Of a stretch of 23,157 nt of DNA, positions 22,652 through 23,157 are shown one piece after another. The stretch's first letter is position 1. Each line of letters starts with the position of its first letter. Made by a program: the position numbers and the translations under genes. Location: assembly GCA_946626535.1 (NCBI GenBank), contig CAMOUK010000019.1, positions 1 to 23,157 of the forward strand. The letters are read 5' to 3'. Origin of the DNA: an uncultured Caryophanales bacterium (GTDB lineage: Bacteria; Bacillota_I; Bacilli_A; Acholeplasmatales; Anaeroplasmataceae). The notes under the pieces were generated by a model. That model searched no databases and was not told the origin of the DNA. It was given only the letters and a program-made list of their open reading frames with translations.

Positions 22652-23157
22652 GACTTGGTTTAGTTTTAGGTAGATTTCAAATATTTCATAAGGGACATGA
22701 GCTTATTATTAACAAAGCCTTAGAGACTTGTGATAAGGTATTAATTTTTATTGGCTCAAGCGATAAGAGGGATACATTTGATAATCCATTTGATTATGAA
22801 TTTAGGAAAGAAATAATTGAAACTATTTATGATAGTGATAAAATAATTATCGCGCCACTTCCAGATTTAGGAGTTGGTAATGTTTCCTTATGGGGAGATT
22901 ATGTAATTGATAATGCAAAAAAAATAATAGGAATGCCAGATGTAATTATCTATGGAAAAGAAGATAAATGTGAAAGCTGGTATTCGAATTATAAAGAATT
23001 AGAATATATTAGAGTAGATAGAAATGATATTAACATTTCATCAACAAAACTAAAACAAATTATTTTAGATGATGATTATGATAATTATTTAAAATATGTA
23101 AATGAAAAGATTATAAAGTATTATGATGTAATAAAAGAAAAATTAAAAAAGGTGATT
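22648..23157 (+). CDS. NadM/NadR-type nicotinamide-nucleotide adenylyltransferase (partial)
   Basis: The first 170 residues of a nucleotidyltransferase, still open at the window end, starting at the ATGA overlap with the Maf-NadE stop. The N terminus LGLVLGRFQIFHKGHELII carries the GRFQ..H.GH signature of the HxGH superfamily in its NadM/NadR form, followed by IGSSDKRDTFDNPFDYEFRKEII and the closing phosphate motif ISSTKLKQII (about residues 131-140). It should transfer AMP from ATP to NMN or NaMN. With NAD synthetase immediately upstream, the pair supplies the last two steps to NAD. The AAGGTGATT at the very end looks like a ribosome site, so the stop is probably close. A C-terminal extra domain cannot be excluded. 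Confidence 0.87.
   Translation, partial: MRLGLVLGRFQIFHKGHELIINKALETCDKVLIFIGSSDKRDTFDNPFDYEFRKEIIETIYDSDKIIIAPLPDLGVGNVSLWGDYVIDNAKKIIGMPDVIIYGKEDKCESWYSNYKELEYIRVDRNDINISSTKLKQIILDDDYDNYLKYVNEKIIKYYDVIKEKLKKVI

Overview
The window is an AT-rich, densely packed bacterial chromosome segment that reads best as a low-GC Bacillota (Bacilli/Erysipelotrichia-like, probably host-associated and fermentative). Evidence: Arg is almost always AGA, ribosome sites are strong AGGAGG/GAGGTGA types, there are many short hairpin+T-run terminators, promoters are often extended -10 (TGnTATAAT), a CIRCE (HrcA) operator and yybP-ykoY riboswitches are present, and several families are typical of Bacillota (DUF523, DUF1846, PTS enzyme I-like, class II aldolase). 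TGA is used as a stop (8244-8246, 22649-22651), so this is not a UGA=Trp Mollicute. I see no tRNA, rRNA, CRISPR array, insertion sequence or phage gene.

Layout: 18-1517 diguanylate cyclase; 1590-4212 operon of a small membrane coiled-coil protein, a PHP phosphatase and a divergent PTS enzyme I-like protein; 4270-5982 purA and a DUF523 gene; 6035-6898 two Hsp20 genes behind a promoter framed by two CIRCE-like operators; 7014-10617 aminotransferase, six-helix membrane protein and DUF1846 protein; 10701-11201 macro-domain protein; 11212-14078 two homologous regulatory cassettes (terminator, promoter, yybP-ykoY Mn2+ riboswitch), the first before two paralogous small membrane proteins and the second before a flotillin; 14226-16846 fructose-bisphosphate aldolase, RpiB/LacAB isomerase and GT4 glycosyltransferase; 16972-18681 peroxidase, thioredoxin reductase-like flavoprotein and thioredoxin; 18693-20839 (minus) lysS and a coupled unknown gene; 20969-23157 hotdog thioesterase, a Maf-NadE fusion and an NMN adenylyltransferase cut by the window end.

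Most notable: (1) a duplicated yybP-ykoY riboswitch apparently placing a flotillin and two DUF3592-like membrane proteins under Mn2+-responsive transcription termination, a membrane-stress module I do not recognise as described; (2) a self-contained peroxide operon whose thioredoxin reductase has lost the NADPH-binding signatures and whose promoter carries an OhrR-like palindrome; (3) a Maf-NadE fusion next to an NMNAT, linking nucleotide clean-up to NAD synthesis; (4) an Hsp20 pair with dual CIRCE control.

Several starts were moved from the longest open frame to the nearest in-frame codon with a good ribosome site (18, 1876, 2713, 6133, 6530, 7014, 9136, 10701, 11426, 11868). Two genes (5551, 16972) appear to use TTG.
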